From assembly GCA_910587085.1 (NCBI GenBank), contig CAJUMC010000009.1, positions 1 to 56,425 on the forward strand: DNA of 56,425 bases, in the 5' to 3' direction. Source of the stretch: an uncultured Lachnospiraceae bacterium (GTDB lineage Bacteria; Bacillota; Clostridia; Lachnospirales; Lachnospiraceae). Below are positions 1 to 8,829 of the stretch, in pieces (positions within the stretch are counted from its first letter, which is position 1; every line of letters starts with the position of its first letter). The translations under genes were made by a program, and so were the position numbers. A model generated the notes under the pieces. It saw only the letters and a program-made list of their open reading frames with translations, searched no databases and was not told where the DNA came from.

Positions 1-139
1 GAGGGAGATTTCCTTCTTCCCTTATTTTTTTTGCCAACTATAATTTTACTCTAAGGCACTTTCCGGTATTTTTGTGCCCGCCTTCTCTGCACCGCCGCCG
101 GGAACCTTTCCGCCCGCGCGGCATAAAATAAGAATACCC

Positions 140-168
140 TTGATTTCACGCTGTTTTCATGATACCAT
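140..168 (+). promoter_or_regulatory. Candidate glmS promoter
   Basis: TTGATT (140-145) and TACCAT (163-168) are separated by 17 bp, about 110 bp upstream of the ribozyme cleavage site. The -10 box matches consensus at only four of six positions, so this is a tentative assignment. Nothing coding is evident before it in the window. Confidence 0.35.
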
Positions 169-271
169 TATCAGCAACAGAAATGTTTTCCCGCAGGGCG
201 CGGCTTTTCCGCTGCCGGAATGAGGCATCTGCCGCATCGGTTTTCCGGTTCTGGATCTGCCCGGATGGGAT

Positions 272-425
272 AAAATTAGCGCCATGTACCCGCCGGCTTT
301 TGTTTCGCCGCCGGGTTGACGAGGTGAGGAGCGTTCGAAATTTCGGCGGGGACTCCTCCATGGTTCTGAACGTGTTATGTGCCGTGAAACCAGCGGGCAA
401 CCGCCACACAGAGACGGCACAATCA
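272..425 (+). ncRNA. glmS ribozyme (glucosamine-6-phosphate-activated)
   Basis: This is the self-cleaving riboswitch that reduces glmS expression when glucosamine-6-phosphate is high. The cleavage motif is A278|G279 followed by CGCC. The P1/P2 helix, the conserved TTGACGAGG block (316-324), the CGAAATTTCGGCGGG core (336-350) enclosed by GAGGAG/CTCCTC, and the P4 helix GTGCCGT (379-385) with ACGGCAC (414-420) all appear in the family order. By family knowledge the cleaved downstream RNA is degraded. The element shows that any start codon before about 430 is not the glmS start. The exact 3' boundary is estimated. Confidence 0.92.
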
Positions 426-429
426 GAGC

Positions 430-703
430 GGCATCCGTCCTTCCGATGCAGGACTGGCCGGTTATACGAACCGCAGGGAGCGGTCGTTGCAGGAAAGTCT
501 TCCCGGGCAGATCGGTTCCGGCAGGAAGGCTTTGTTTTGTGCGGCCCTCTTCCCTGTTTGAGGGCAGGGCAGAAGGACTGCCGGAGCCGCCGTGCAGAAT
601 GCGCGGCCTGCTCCGCCGTCCCGATTCCCAGGAGGTCCGTGCTGCGCCGGGTCTTCTGCCGGCGGCTGCCTTCCCAAAAAAGGACGCAGCATGGAGGCAT
701 ATT
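430..703 (+). other. Long spacer between ribozyme and glmS start
   Basis: About 270 nt separate the ribozyme from the glmS ATG. The stretch is GC-rich and stays open in the glmS frame, but I see no conserved protein in it. Short hairpins are possible, for example CCCTG/CAGGG around 551-568, but no recognised riboswitch or terminator. It most likely belongs to the untranslated leader. Confidence 0.4.
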
Positions 704-2545
704 ATGTGTGGAATTATTGGATTTACCGGAGGCCGAAACGCCGCCGGCGTACTTCTTGACGGCCTCGCCGAACTGGAATACCGCGGTTATGACAGTGCGG
801 GCATCTCCTGCTTTACGCGCGAAAACGGCATCGACACCGTGAAAACGGTCGGAAAGGTGGCCAATTTAAGGGCCTGCCTGCCGCCGGGCCTCACTTCCTC
901 CTGCGGCATCGGCCATACCCGCTGGGCAACGCATGGCGGCGTTTCGCAGACAAATGCCCATCCTCATACCTGCGGAAGGGTTACTCTGATTCACAACGGA
1001 ATTATCGAAAACTATCTTGCTCTGCGCGAAGAGCTGGCACAGACCGGCAGAACGCCCGTTTCTCAGACAGACAGCGAGATTGCCGCAATGCTGATCGACA
1101 GCCTTTACGACGGAGACGCCCGCGCGGCCATCCGAGCAGCGGCGGCACGCCTGGAGGGCGCGTATGCGTTCTGCATTCTGTTTGCGGATCAGCCGGGAAC
1201 GATCTGGTGCATCCGCCGGGGCAGCCCGCTTGTCGCCTGCCACTGCGAGGCCGGCTCGATCATCGCATCGGATATGGTGGCGCTGCTGCGCTATTCCAAG
1301 GACTATTTTGTGCTTGAGGAAAATCAGATTGCCCGCCTGACTCCGGACGGCATCTCCCTGACCGGCCCGGACGGCATGCCTGCATTTCCGGATTACCAAA
1401 CCGTAACCTGGGATGTCTCCTCGGCGCAGAAAAACGGCTTCAAGCACTATATGGAAAAGGAGATCCATGAGCAGCCGGAGGCCCTTTCCCGCACCATCAC
1501 ACCGCGCATCCTCAAATATCAGGAAAACGGCTCCGTGTTCACCCTTCCCGATTTCTCAGCGGACTGCATTCCGGATTCGGTTTTCCGGGATCTCACGCGC
1601 ATTGTCATCACGGCCTGCGGTACGGCAATGCACGCCGGAATGATGGGAAAAATACTGTTTGAGCGGCTGCTCCGCATCCCGGTAACGGTGGATATCGCGT
1701 CGGAATTCCGCTATCAGGACCCGATTCTGGACAAAAATACGCTGGTCATCACGGTTTCCCAGTCCGGGGAGACCGCCGACACCCTCGCCGCGCTCCGGCT
1801 CGCGCGTTCCGCGGGGGGGCGCACGCTCTCCATCGTCAATGTAAAGGGCTCCTCCATTGCACGCGAAAGCGAGCATGTATTTTACACACATGCCGGTCCG
1901 GAAATCGCCGTCGCGAGCACAAAGGCATACACTGCCCAGCTGGCCGCCTTCTATCTTATCGCGTTCCGCGCCGCATTTGCGTGCGGCCGGCTGTCCGCCG
2001 CCGAATGCTCTGCCCGCGCGGAAGGCCTGCTCTCCATGATCCCTTCGATTCACCGGATACTGGAGATGAAGGAAATAACCGAAAAAATCAGCCGACATCT
2101 CACCCGCGCGTCCGATCTTTTCTTTATCGGCCGCGGTATGGATTACGCACTTTCGTGCGAGGGCTCCATCAAGCTTAAGGAAATATCCTATATCCATTCG
2201 GAGGCTTATGCAGCAGGGGAACTCAAGCACGGCACGCTCTCGCTGATTACGGCGGACGTCCCGGTAATCGCCCTTGCAACGCAGCACGACGTGCTGTCCA
2301 AAATGGTTTCCAATATCAAGGAGGTGCGCGCGCGCGGCGCTTTTGTGATCCTTGTTACCGCTGCGGATGCGGTGATTGAGGAATCCCAGTACGACTACCG
2401 CATCGACCTCCCTTCCATGGACGACTGGTTTGCGCCGTTTGCCGCCGCCGTTATCCTTCAGCTGATCGCCTATCACACCTCATATCTGCGCGGTCTTGAT
2501 GTTGACCAGCCGAGAAATCTTGCAAAATCGGTAACGGTGGAATAA
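704..2545 (+). CDS. glmS: Glutamine--fructose-6-phosphate aminotransferase (isomerizing)
   Basis: GlmS converts fructose-6-phosphate and glutamine to glucosamine-6-phosphate, the entry to UDP-GlcNAc and peptidoglycan; it is cytosolic. The start ATG at 704 is chosen because the mature enzyme must begin Met-Cys, the Cys2 being the glutaminase nucleophile (MCGIIGFTGG), and because the ribozyme lies upstream. The glutaminase domain fills roughly residues 1-220 (GHTRWATHG, HNGIIENY). Two SIS domains follow (TACGTAMHAG, VSQSGETADT, ASTKAYTAQ) and the C-terminus ends in the usual KSVTVE. The 613 residues fit the family. A GGAGG lies 8 nt before the ATG. Expression is expected to be controlled by the ribozyme. 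Confidence 0.97.
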   Translation: MCGIIGFTGGRNAAGVLLDGLAELEYRGYDSAGISCFTRENGIDTVKTVGKVANLRACLPPGLTSSCGIGHTRWATHGGVSQTNAHPHTCGRVTLIHNGIIENYLALREELAQTGRTPVSQTDSEIAAMLIDSLYDGDARAAIRAAAARLEGAYAFCILFADQPGTIWCIRRGSPLVACHCEAGSIIASDMVALLRYSKDYFVLEENQIARLTPDGISLTGPDGMPAFPDYQTVTWDVSSAQKNGFKHYMEKEIHEQPEALSRTITPRILKYQENGSVFTLPDFSADCIPDSVFRDLTRIVITACGTAMHAGMMGKILFERLLRIPVTVDIASEFRYQDPILDKNTLVITVSQSGETADTLAALRLARSAGGRTLSIVNVKGSSIARESEHVFYTHAGPEIAVASTKAYTAQLAAFYLIAFRAAFACGRLSAAECSARAEGLLSMIPSIHRILEMKEITEKISRHLTRASDLFFIGRGMDYALSCEGSIKLKEISYIHSEAYAAGELKHGTLSLITADVPVIALATQHDVLSKMVSNIKEVRARGAFVILVTAADAVIEESQYDYRIDLPSMDDWFAPFAAAVILQLIAYHTSYLRGLDVDQPRNLAKSVTVE

Positions 2546-2610
2546 GCGGAGCATAAATTTAAGCGGGCTTAGCACCGCATTATCACCGGAAACGGGCATG
2601 CCGCATAAAT

Positions 2611-2655
2611 AAAGCCCCGCTGCTGCGGATTTTAATCCGCAGCAGCGGGGCTTTT
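2611..2655. terminator. Bidirectional intrinsic terminator
   Basis: A perfect 19-bp GC-rich stem (2612-2630 with 2635-2653) with a TTTA loop is followed by TTTT on the plus side and by a T-rich tract on the minus side. It ends glmS and, from the other side, the convergent secreted-protein gene. Confidence 0.92.
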
Positions 2656-2752
2656 CGACTGCTTGATTGCATTGTATTTTTGCTCTCTTATGGATGGCCG
2701 GATGCCGCTTCTTTCCCTAATTTGCAAGCTTACTTGCAGGCAGGGTGCCGCA

Positions 2753-4027
2753 TCAGTTCGCCGTCTTTGTGTATTTCACAGAGATCGCCGTCATCGCAGA
2801 CGGAAGCGTAAGCGGAAGCTTAGACGTTTCGTTTGTTCCCTTCCGGCGTACATAGATAATGGAGCCTGCCGGAGCGGTCTTTGCAGAAACCGAAACCCGT
2901 TTGCTGCTTGAAACCGCCTTCCAGGACGCCTTCAGCGGATCCAGTGTATTGCCCGCCTTCACAACCGTATATTCATATTTCGTATCTTTCGTCGCTTTGG
3001 CGAAGGTCATGTAGAATTTCTCCCCGTCCGTCGAGTAAACGACATCCGCTCCGCTCACCGGCCCGACAACCGGAGCGGCCTGCTGTGCCGGGATTGTCAG
3101 ATACATTGTTTTGGAATAACCGTTTTTCGAGGTCGCCGCCGTGCGGAACGCAATCTTCATATTTTTTGAGCCCTGGCCCAGCACACCCGGTGCAAGCGCG
3201 GAAAGCTGCATTTTATCCTCTGCCTGCTTCCATGTCACCCCGCCGTCGTAGGAGTATTCCATCGTCTTTTTTGTGTTTACGGTCAGCTTTGCAATATCGA
3301 CCTTCACCTTCGGCGCAGAGCTCCGCTTTGCGATGCTGACCTTAACCTCCTTGCTCGGCCTTACGCCCTTCTCCAGCGTACCGTCCGCAGCCGGCTTGCC
3401 CTGAACCGGAGGCAGGCGCAGATACAGCGATGCGCCCGAAATACGCATCTTCTCAATCTCCTGCAGAAACGCAGAACCTGCCTTTGTAGCGTCCGAAATA
3501 TTCTCCGTATGCCATTCGTAAGAGGTTGCCTTTCTCCACTGGAAGGTGGTGGTGCCCTCCGGCGCTCCGGTGATGGCGATCGTTCCGTCCGCCTTGACAA
3601 ATTTCGCCTTCAGCTTTGTAAATTTGGCCGGCATGGTAACTTTTACAATATCTTCACAAACGTCGCCCTTCAGAAGCAGCGTTGTTTCTCCTGTGCTCTT
3701 CACCCAGGAAATGTCAATATAGAACTTTCCATTGTCCGCCTTGACGGCCTCGGTCCAGCCGCTTTTTTCCTTGTCGGTATAAAACACCTTCTGATTTCCG
3801 TTCGGCTCCGCCACAAGCCACAATGTATCGTAGTCGATCAGCACCGGCCTCACAAGCGCCTTCGGCGCAGGCGTCGGTTCCGGAGACGGCGCAGGCGTAC
3901 TTTCCGCCTGTGCCGTGCCTGCCTCAGCCGCCTGTGCTCTCCGATATCCCGCCGCCGAACCGGTCAGAACTGCAAATGCCAGCAGCAGGAGCATAAAGAA
4001 TGCAATTTTTTTTACTTTATCTTTCAT
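2753..4027 (-). CDS. Secreted hypothetical protein, shorter member of a paralog pair
   Basis: This is a 424-residue exported protein of unknown function. Residues 1-34 form a signal peptide (KKIAFFMLLLLAFAVLTG core, AQA-AE cleavage site), followed by a Pro/Thr/Glu linker (PAPSPEPTPAP). The body shares blocks with the protein encoded just upstream: RPSKEVK..IAK..SAPKV, then FRTAATS, then YEYTVVKAG and a YVRRKG segment. The blocks look like beta-rich, fibronectin/Ig-like surface modules, but I cannot name a family. There is no sorting motif or membrane anchor at the C-terminus, so release or non-covalent wall binding is likely. A GGAAGG lies 9 nt before the ATG. It follows the upstream paralog by 33 bp, probably in one transcript. 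Confidence 0.8.
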   Translation of the reverse strand: MKDKVKKIAFFMLLLLAFAVLTGSAAGYRRAQAAEAGTAQAESTPAPSPEPTPAPKALVRPVLIDYDTLWLVAEPNGNQKVFYTDKEKSGWTEAVKADNGKFYIDISWVKSTGETTLLLKGDVCEDIVKVTMPAKFTKLKAKFVKADGTIAITGAPEGTTTFQWRKATSYEWHTENISDATKAGSAFLQEIEKMRISGASLYLRLPPVQGKPAADGTLEKGVRPSKEVKVSIAKRSSAPKVKVDIAKLTVNTKKTMEYSYDGGVTWKQAEDKMQLSALAPGVLGQGSKNMKIAFRTAATSKNGYSKTMYLTIPAQQAAPVVGPVSGADVVYSTDGEKFYMTFAKATKDTKYEYTVVKAGNTLDPLKASWKAVSSSKRVSVSAKTAPAGSIIYVRRKGTNETSKLPLTLPSAMTAISVKYTKTAN

Positions 4028-4060
4028 ATCAACACGCCTTCCTTTCGCCCTTTCATGCTG

Positions 4061-6241
4061 TTACTGCTGCAGAACCAGGTTCAGTCCCTCTTCAATCAGT
4101 CCGCCGTCGCTCAGCGTAACGATAACCGGATAAGAAACTTCCTTCTCGCCGCTGGTCAGGGTCAGTGCATTCAGCTGCCTGTAATCAAGCTCTACAAATA
4201 TTTTTCCCGAATTCACGGTGCAGTTGCCCATGATGTTGATCCCGTTCCAGGTTACCGTGGAAACATAGACACCGGACTTCTTGCAGGTAATCTCAAATCC
4301 AAGGCTCTCCTCCAGATCGGAACCGACTTTTTTCACAAATATGATCGGCGCCCCCGTGATAGCCGCCTCCCTTGAGAAGCGCAGCTTGATGCTGTCTTTA
4401 AGCGTCTCGCCGCTGCTCATGGTGATGGTCAGCGGATACTCCTTATCCAGCTCCATCTTTTCGTTCTGGAAGAAGCTCTGCAGGTTATCCGACCGGATCG
4501 TTACCTTCCAGTTGCCGTCGCTGTCCGTCACTGCCTGATGCACAACCGTCTGATCCAGCAGGCTGATCGAAACAATATTCGCCGTCAGGTGACTTCCGTC
4601 CTGGGCCTTGTCAAGCATCTTGCCCGGGATGACAACGAAGCTGTGCTCTGTCTCCGAACCCGTGCTGCGGTATACATCGAACACGGCTCCCTTCGAGACG
4701 GAGGATCTGCCGAGCACCTTCAGCGTAACCGCATTGCTCAGGGTTTCGCCGTTCTTGAGCGTTATCTTGATCGGATAAGCCTTGTCTCTCGTCTTCAGCG
4801 CCGCCTCGTATTTCTCGGTGGAGGTAATCGTTACGAGCACGACATTTTCCGTCTTCTCCGAGGTAAATTCAAGCTCCGTGCCGCCGCAGGTAAGCTTGTC
4901 GATATCCGTGTCAAACAGCTTGGATATAACCAGCCGGAATACAAGCCCGGAAGGCTTGCTGTCCGCGGTCTTCACAAGCGCCACCTTGCCGTCCTCGTCC
5001 AGACCCGCAGATGCCGTCTCACCGTCCGCCAGCACCGCCTTCGTCTCCTCCGGATACTCCGGAACCTGCCATGAGGTCGCGAGCGAGCAGAGACGGTAAA
5101 TGCCGTTGCTGGAATAAATGCTCTTCTTTCTGACATAGACCGTGCTGCCCTTCGGCGCCTTCTCTTCCTTGAGCACAAGCTCTGCCGAGGTTATTGCCGT
5201 CCAGGAAGCGTCATCCTTCAGCGTCTCCCCCTCCTTCACGACCGTGTATTCGTAAGGATTGTTCTTGGAGGCGGCCTTATCGGTTACATTGCCGTCCGCA
5301 TCCTTCTCTTCCGGAATGGTTATAATCATCGAACTGCAGCTCTTAAAGCTGAAGCCCACATTGCCCGGCACGGTTTCCTGTGCCTTGACCGTAATATGCT
5401 GCACGGCCGAGGCAAGCTTCTTCTCCGTCGCCGCCGTCCGGATGGAAACCGTGACGTCCTTGCCGGTACTTCCGTTCTTTGAAAACGCCGCAGCAGCAAG
5501 CTCCGAAAGCTTGAGCCCATCCTTTGTGCAGGCCTTCCATTCTCCCGTCCCGTTCAGCTGATATTCCATTTTATCCGTCGTGGACACGGTGAGCTTTACG
5601 GTATTGACGGAAACCTTCGGCGCCGAAGCCTGCTTGGCAATCTTAAGCTTTACCTCCTTGCTCGGACGCAGGCCCGGTGAGGAAGCCGTTCCCTTGACCT
5701 GCCCTGTCCGGAAGCACAGCGTCGCGCCCTTCGCGTACAGGCGCTTGAAAATGTCAATCGTCGGCTTCTGAAGCGCCGCCGCGGTGCCGAATGCGTTCCA
5801 GGTCGTCGAATCCGACTTTCTCCAGAAAATCAGTCCTGTCCCCGCATTGGTAAACTCCAGCTTCTCCTTCAGACAGTCGTACTTCACCTTGAAATTCGAC
5901 TGCTGCTTCGGAAGCACTACGGAAACCGGGGTCTCGGACTTATCGCCCTTGAGCATCAGCGTATATTCCCTCGATTTGCTGACCCAGGAAATATCCAGGA
6001 CATATTGTCCTGCCGAAAAACCGCCGTACGCACACTCCCAGTTCTTCATCTTCCCGTCGGAATAAAAGAGCTTTGTGTCCCCCGCATGCGTTGCGACCGT
6101 GACCGTCTCTTTGTCGTAATCAATTTCAACTACGCTCAGGGACGGGCTTGCAGCGTCTGCACGGCGTCCGGGCAGCAATGCCGCCATCCCGACGCACAGA
6201 AACAGAAACACACCAACAAGGATACATCTTTTTTGCTTCAT
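4061..6241 (-). CDS. Secreted hypothetical protein, long paralog with Ig/Fn3-like repeats
   Basis: This 726-residue exported protein has no recognised function. ATG at 6241 is chosen over an upstream extension because GGAGGG precedes it and a classic signal peptide follows (CILVGVFLFLCVGMAALLPG, then ADA-AS). The first half parallels the downstream 424-residue paralog in order and motif (WVSKSREYTLMLKGD; RPSKEVKLKIAK; SIRTAATE; YEYTVVKEGE; VYVRKKS). The second half holds three or more repeats of about 95 residues with PI.TLKNGETLS, PLTITMSSGETLKDS and YPVIVTLSDGG at equivalent places. This looks like duplicated beta-sandwich modules. An adhesive or structural surface role is inference only. 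Confidence 0.8.
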   Translation of the reverse strand: MKQKRCILVGVFLFLCVGMAALLPGRRADAASPSLSVVEIDYDKETVTVATHAGDTKLFYSDGKMKNWECAYGGFSAGQYVLDISWVSKSREYTLMLKGDKSETPVSVVLPKQQSNFKVKYDCLKEKLEFTNAGTGLIFWRKSDSTTWNAFGTAAALQKPTIDIFKRLYAKGATLCFRTGQVKGTASSPGLRPSKEVKLKIAKQASAPKVSVNTVKLTVSTTDKMEYQLNGTGEWKACTKDGLKLSELAAAAFSKNGSTGKDVTVSIRTAATEKKLASAVQHITVKAQETVPGNVGFSFKSCSSMIITIPEEKDADGNVTDKAASKNNPYEYTVVKEGETLKDDASWTAITSAELVLKEEKAPKGSTVYVRKKSIYSSNGIYRLCSLATSWQVPEYPEETKAVLADGETASAGLDEDGKVALVKTADSKPSGLVFRLVISKLFDTDIDKLTCGGTELEFTSEKTENVVLVTITSTEKYEAALKTRDKAYPIKITLKNGETLSNAVTLKVLGRSSVSKGAVFDVYRSTGSETEHSFVVIPGKMLDKAQDGSHLTANIVSISLLDQTVVHQAVTDSDGNWKVTIRSDNLQSFFQNEKMELDKEYPLTITMSSGETLKDSIKLRFSREAAITGAPIIFVKKVGSDLEESLGFEITCKKSGVYVSTVTWNGINIMGNCTVNSGKIFVELDYRQLNALTLTSGEKEVSYPVIVTLSDGGLIEEGLNLVLQQ

Positions 6242-6402
6242 CTTTTCCCTCCGTCGGCTTCCCTGCCGTCCTCCGCGCCGCTGCGCGGGCCCGATTCCAT
6301 TCGGGCTGAAATAAAACGTCTTAGTCCTGCCGGCACTCCTTGCCGGAGTACCTCTTATTGGTAATAATATCGGCCGGAAGCAGCAATTTGTTAACCCCTT
6401 TT

Positions 6403-7884
6403 TCAATCCTTTTTCCACGGGGAATCAATATATTCTCCGCCGTTCGGCAGACGGGTCGGTTCTCCCTGCTGCGACGCCGGAACCGGGGTCGGCGTCGGGG
6501 TCGGCCGGTGTGCAAACGCGTAGTCCGCCTCGGCCTCCGTCATCAGCGCCCCGCGCGTGTAGACAACAGCCGCATTCCACAGCAGCCACTGCGTCTGCCC
6601 GCTGTCGTAAACCGCCTCGATCTGCGTGCGCACCTCCTCTTTCCCGTAGCGGATATAGTGCTTGAGATAGCTCGCTGTAAAATCCTGGAGCCACGGGCGC
6701 ACCACCGCCCGCCTGCTGCCCTCCGGAATTCCCGCGAGAGATTTATTGGAATCGAGCATAGCGTTATAAACAATTTTGTATGGCTGCGTATCCGGATATT
6801 CCACCCCGTAATAGCCGTTTCCGTAGTGCGACGGATAGATCATCGGACAGATATAGTCCAGATAGCGGGACAGCTCCCTGTAATCCTGTCCCACACTGCG
6901 CTGGTCGGGCGCGCTCCGGATCACGCCGCCGAACACATCCGCCGACACGTAAAGCCCCATCGGCTTGATTTTCTCACAGAGGTACTTGACCGCCGCCGTG
7001 ATCGCCTCGATTCTTGTGATCTCCTCCCCGTCGCGCTCCAGCACAAGCTCCGAAATTCTGCCCTCTGTCGGAAAACGTACATAGTCAAAATTTATCTCGT
7101 CAAAACCGAACTTCTTGAGGTTTGCGGCAATATCCACATAGTAGTCCAGCACCTCGGTATTGAGAGGATTCAGCCAGCCCATTTTGCTGTTATCCCGGTA
7201 AACCGTGCCGTCCCTGAGATGGATGCCGAGCTCCGGCATCTTTTTCACCAGCGTGTTGTCCTTGAAGGCGACGACCCGGGCCACCATATACACATTGTGC
7301 TCCTTCAGCTTTTTCATGGCGCTCTGGATATCCACGGCATAGTTCGTGACCGTGCCGTATTTTTCCACCATCTCACCCTCCATCTCGCAGCTCAGGCGCC
7401 CGTCGTCATCCTTCATATCGACAACAATCGTGTTCAGCTCCGTGCTGTCAATCAGCTCCAGCAGCCCGTCCAGATTTGTGGTGAGATGCCCCGCCTTCAC
7501 ATAGATGCCCTTCGCATTGACCGGCGTCCTCGTATCCACAAAATCTGCCATCCACTCTCCCTCCGGCGGAGCCGGGGTTGCCCCTGCCTCCTCCTGGGGA
7601 ACCTGCCAGAGGCCGAACGGCCCCGCGGCCGAAGCATCCGCATCGCCGTCCTTCTCCTGATCCGGCTCCCCGGCCGGGGAAACGGACGGGACGACGGACG
7701 GGGAGAGTTCTGCCTCTTCCTCCGGAGGCTCGTTCAGCTTGTCCTTCAGCGTCCGAAACACCACAACTCCGGCGGCGACGGCGGCAAGAAAAACAAGCAG
7801 CATCAGCACTGCTTCCTTTCCCCGGATTCGAAACCGCCGCTTGGCGGAATTCCGAAAATCAAGTCCACCCTTTTTTCTGCCCAT
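6403..7884 (-). CDS. Membrane-anchored glycoside-hydrolase-like protein (DUF4015)
   Basis: The 493-residue protein has one N-terminal membrane segment (about residues 27-45, VLMLLVFLAAVAAGVVVF), an acidic Pro/Ser linker and then an extracytoplasmic TIM-barrel-like domain of the DUF4015 putative glycosyl hydrolase family. Family hallmarks include KGIYVKAGH, VVDMKDDDG, the strongly conserved FDEINFDYVRFPTEG and YICPMIYPSHYGNGYYG. Acidic residues in the DYVRFP block are presumed active-site residues by family analogy. The substrate is unknown. The start at 7884 follows GAGAGGA; an earlier in-frame codon lacks a site. It is the first gene of a likely operon with two secreted repeat proteins, suggesting a shared surface-polysaccharide function. 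Confidence 0.88.
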   Translation of the reverse strand: MGRKKGGLDFRNSAKRRFRIRGKEAVLMLLVFLAAVAAGVVVFRTLKDKLNEPPEEEAELSPSVVPSVSPAGEPDQEKDGDADASAAGPFGLWQVPQEEAGATPAPPEGEWMADFVDTRTPVNAKGIYVKAGHLTTNLDGLLELIDSTELNTIVVDMKDDDGRLSCEMEGEMVEKYGTVTNYAVDIQSAMKKLKEHNVYMVARVVAFKDNTLVKKMPELGIHLRDGTVYRDNSKMGWLNPLNTEVLDYYVDIAANLKKFGFDEINFDYVRFPTEGRISELVLERDGEEITRIEAITAAVKYLCEKIKPMGLYVSADVFGGVIRSAPDQRSVGQDYRELSRYLDYICPMIYPSHYGNGYYGVEYPDTQPYKIVYNAMLDSNKSLAGIPEGSRRAVVRPWLQDFTASYLKHYIRYGKEEVRTQIEAVYDSGQTQWLLWNAAVVYTRGALMTEAEADYAFAHRPTPTPTPVPASQQGEPTRLPNGGEYIDSPWKKD

Positions 7885-7926
7885 TTTTCCTCTCAATCTG
7901 CCGCCCGGGCGGCCCCGCAACCAGGA

Positions 7927-7954
7927 GAAGCTTTGTGCGCCGGCACAAAGCTTC
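7927..7954. repeat. 28-bp inverted repeat in the DUF4015 leader
   Basis: Perfect 12-bp arms (GAAGCTTTGTGC, 7927-7938 and complement 7943-7954) surround a 4-nt centre. No T-tract follows on either side, so it does not look like a terminator. It lies 43 bp before the DUF4015 start codon and could be an operator or an mRNA 5' hairpin. Confidence 0.7.
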
Positions 7955-8043
7955 CGTAAAGTACTGGGTTCTCAAAATAATTTTACTTTCTGTTTCCTGC
8001 AGTATCTGCAAGCTCTTTGCTTTTTATGTGTGTCATACAGTTG

Positions 8044-8550
8044 TCAGGCATTTCTGCCGCAGCAGAACTTGTACTTTTTTCCGCTTCCGCACGGACACGG
8101 ATCGTTCCTGCCGATCTTTTTTTCCCGGACAATGGTGCCTGACTTTCTCTGCTTCAGATAAAGCTCCTTTCTTCTCTCCGCAGGAATCAGATTCTCCCAC
8201 GCCGGAAGATTGTACAGCCAGTCCGCCTCCGCCGCGACCATATTGTAGTACAGCTTCTCCAGGTCGAAGCCGAGATTGACCGGGGTATCTTCCGTCATAT
8301 CCTCAATCGGATTTTCCTTGATCAGGCTCTCGTTGATGCCGTCGAGAAATCCGGTCATAATCCGAACTGTCGTGCCGTATTTCTCGGCCAGCTCCTTTAC
8401 CGTTCCCTCAACAACCTCGGAAGGGCTGGCAAGCAGCTGCTCGTAGATCCCCTTCTCCACGGCAAAATATTTGCCCCAGTAAAGCTGCCCCTCCTTCTTG
8501 TTCATATCCTTGGAATAGGCTTCTTCTCTCCACTCGCTCAATAAACTCAT
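8044..8550 (-). CDS. SEC-C metal-binding motif protein
   Basis: A 168-residue cytosolic protein. The C-terminus carries the SEC-C zinc-binding motif also found at the end of SecA and YecA (GRNDPCPCGSGKKYKFCCG, about residues 147-165); three of the four ligands are Cys in CPCGS...CC. The N-terminal 140 residues are a helical domain (LYWGKYFAVEKGIYEQLL, LEKLYYNMVAAEADWLYNL) seen in uncharacterised clostridial SEC-C proteins. A role in ribosome- or Sec-associated quality control is only suggested by the motif. It lies downstream of the candidate structured RNA and could be co-transcribed with it if that RNA does not terminate. Confidence 0.85.
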   Translation of the reverse strand: MSLLSEWREEAYSKDMNKKEGQLYWGKYFAVEKGIYEQLLASPSEVVEGTVKELAEKYGTTVRIMTGFLDGINESLIKENPIEDMTEDTPVNLGFDLEKLYYNMVAAEADWLYNLPAWENLIPAERRKELYLKQRKSGTIVREKKIGRNDPCPCGSGKKYKFCCGRNA

Positions 8551-8658
8551 GATTTCCTCCGTTCCTATGCGCGCAGGCCCGCCGCCTGATTTGCGCCGCT
8601 GCCCGCCAGAGGGCTTCGCGGAGCAAAATTCCGCTCTCTCAGATTTTTTTCATTTTTC

Positions 8659-8829
8659 TGTATAACCGGAAAAATCCGGGCTATACTATTAATGTCCGCC
8701 GGACAGGTTAAAAAACCGGGGCGGCTGCCGTATCCGGAATTCCCCCTCCGGAGCGGCAGGACACAAAAGAGAAGTAAAATACTTATCCTCCCCTTTTTGG
8801 AACTGCTGCCGGACGGCGGCAGTTCTTTT
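8659..8829 (+). ncRNA. Possible short plus-strand transcript opposing the RNA locus
   Basis: A weak promoter (TATACT at 8682-8687, poor -35 near 8659) precedes about 135 nt that contain a compound hairpin (CTGCCG, TCCGGA and complements, about 8730-8760), a small AAGTA/TACTT hairpin and a good terminator at 8799-8829. No gene follows on this strand. It would be antisense to the candidate RNA read from 8931. Only the terminator is well supported. Confidence 0.3.

Noticed and set aside
159..842. Open frame across the ribozyme into glmS, and the N-terminal extension of glmS from 377
   Set aside because: It covers the conserved glmS ribozyme. GlmS must begin Met-Cys at 704.
6242..6402. c-di-GMP riboswitch in the leader of the long secreted protein
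   Set aside because: Short hairpins around 6335-6350 but none of the conserved GEMM blocks.
6340..7959. 539-codon plus-strand frame opposite the DUF4015 gene
   Set aside because: Antisense shadow with Arg/His-rich composition; the minus-strand product has family motifs.
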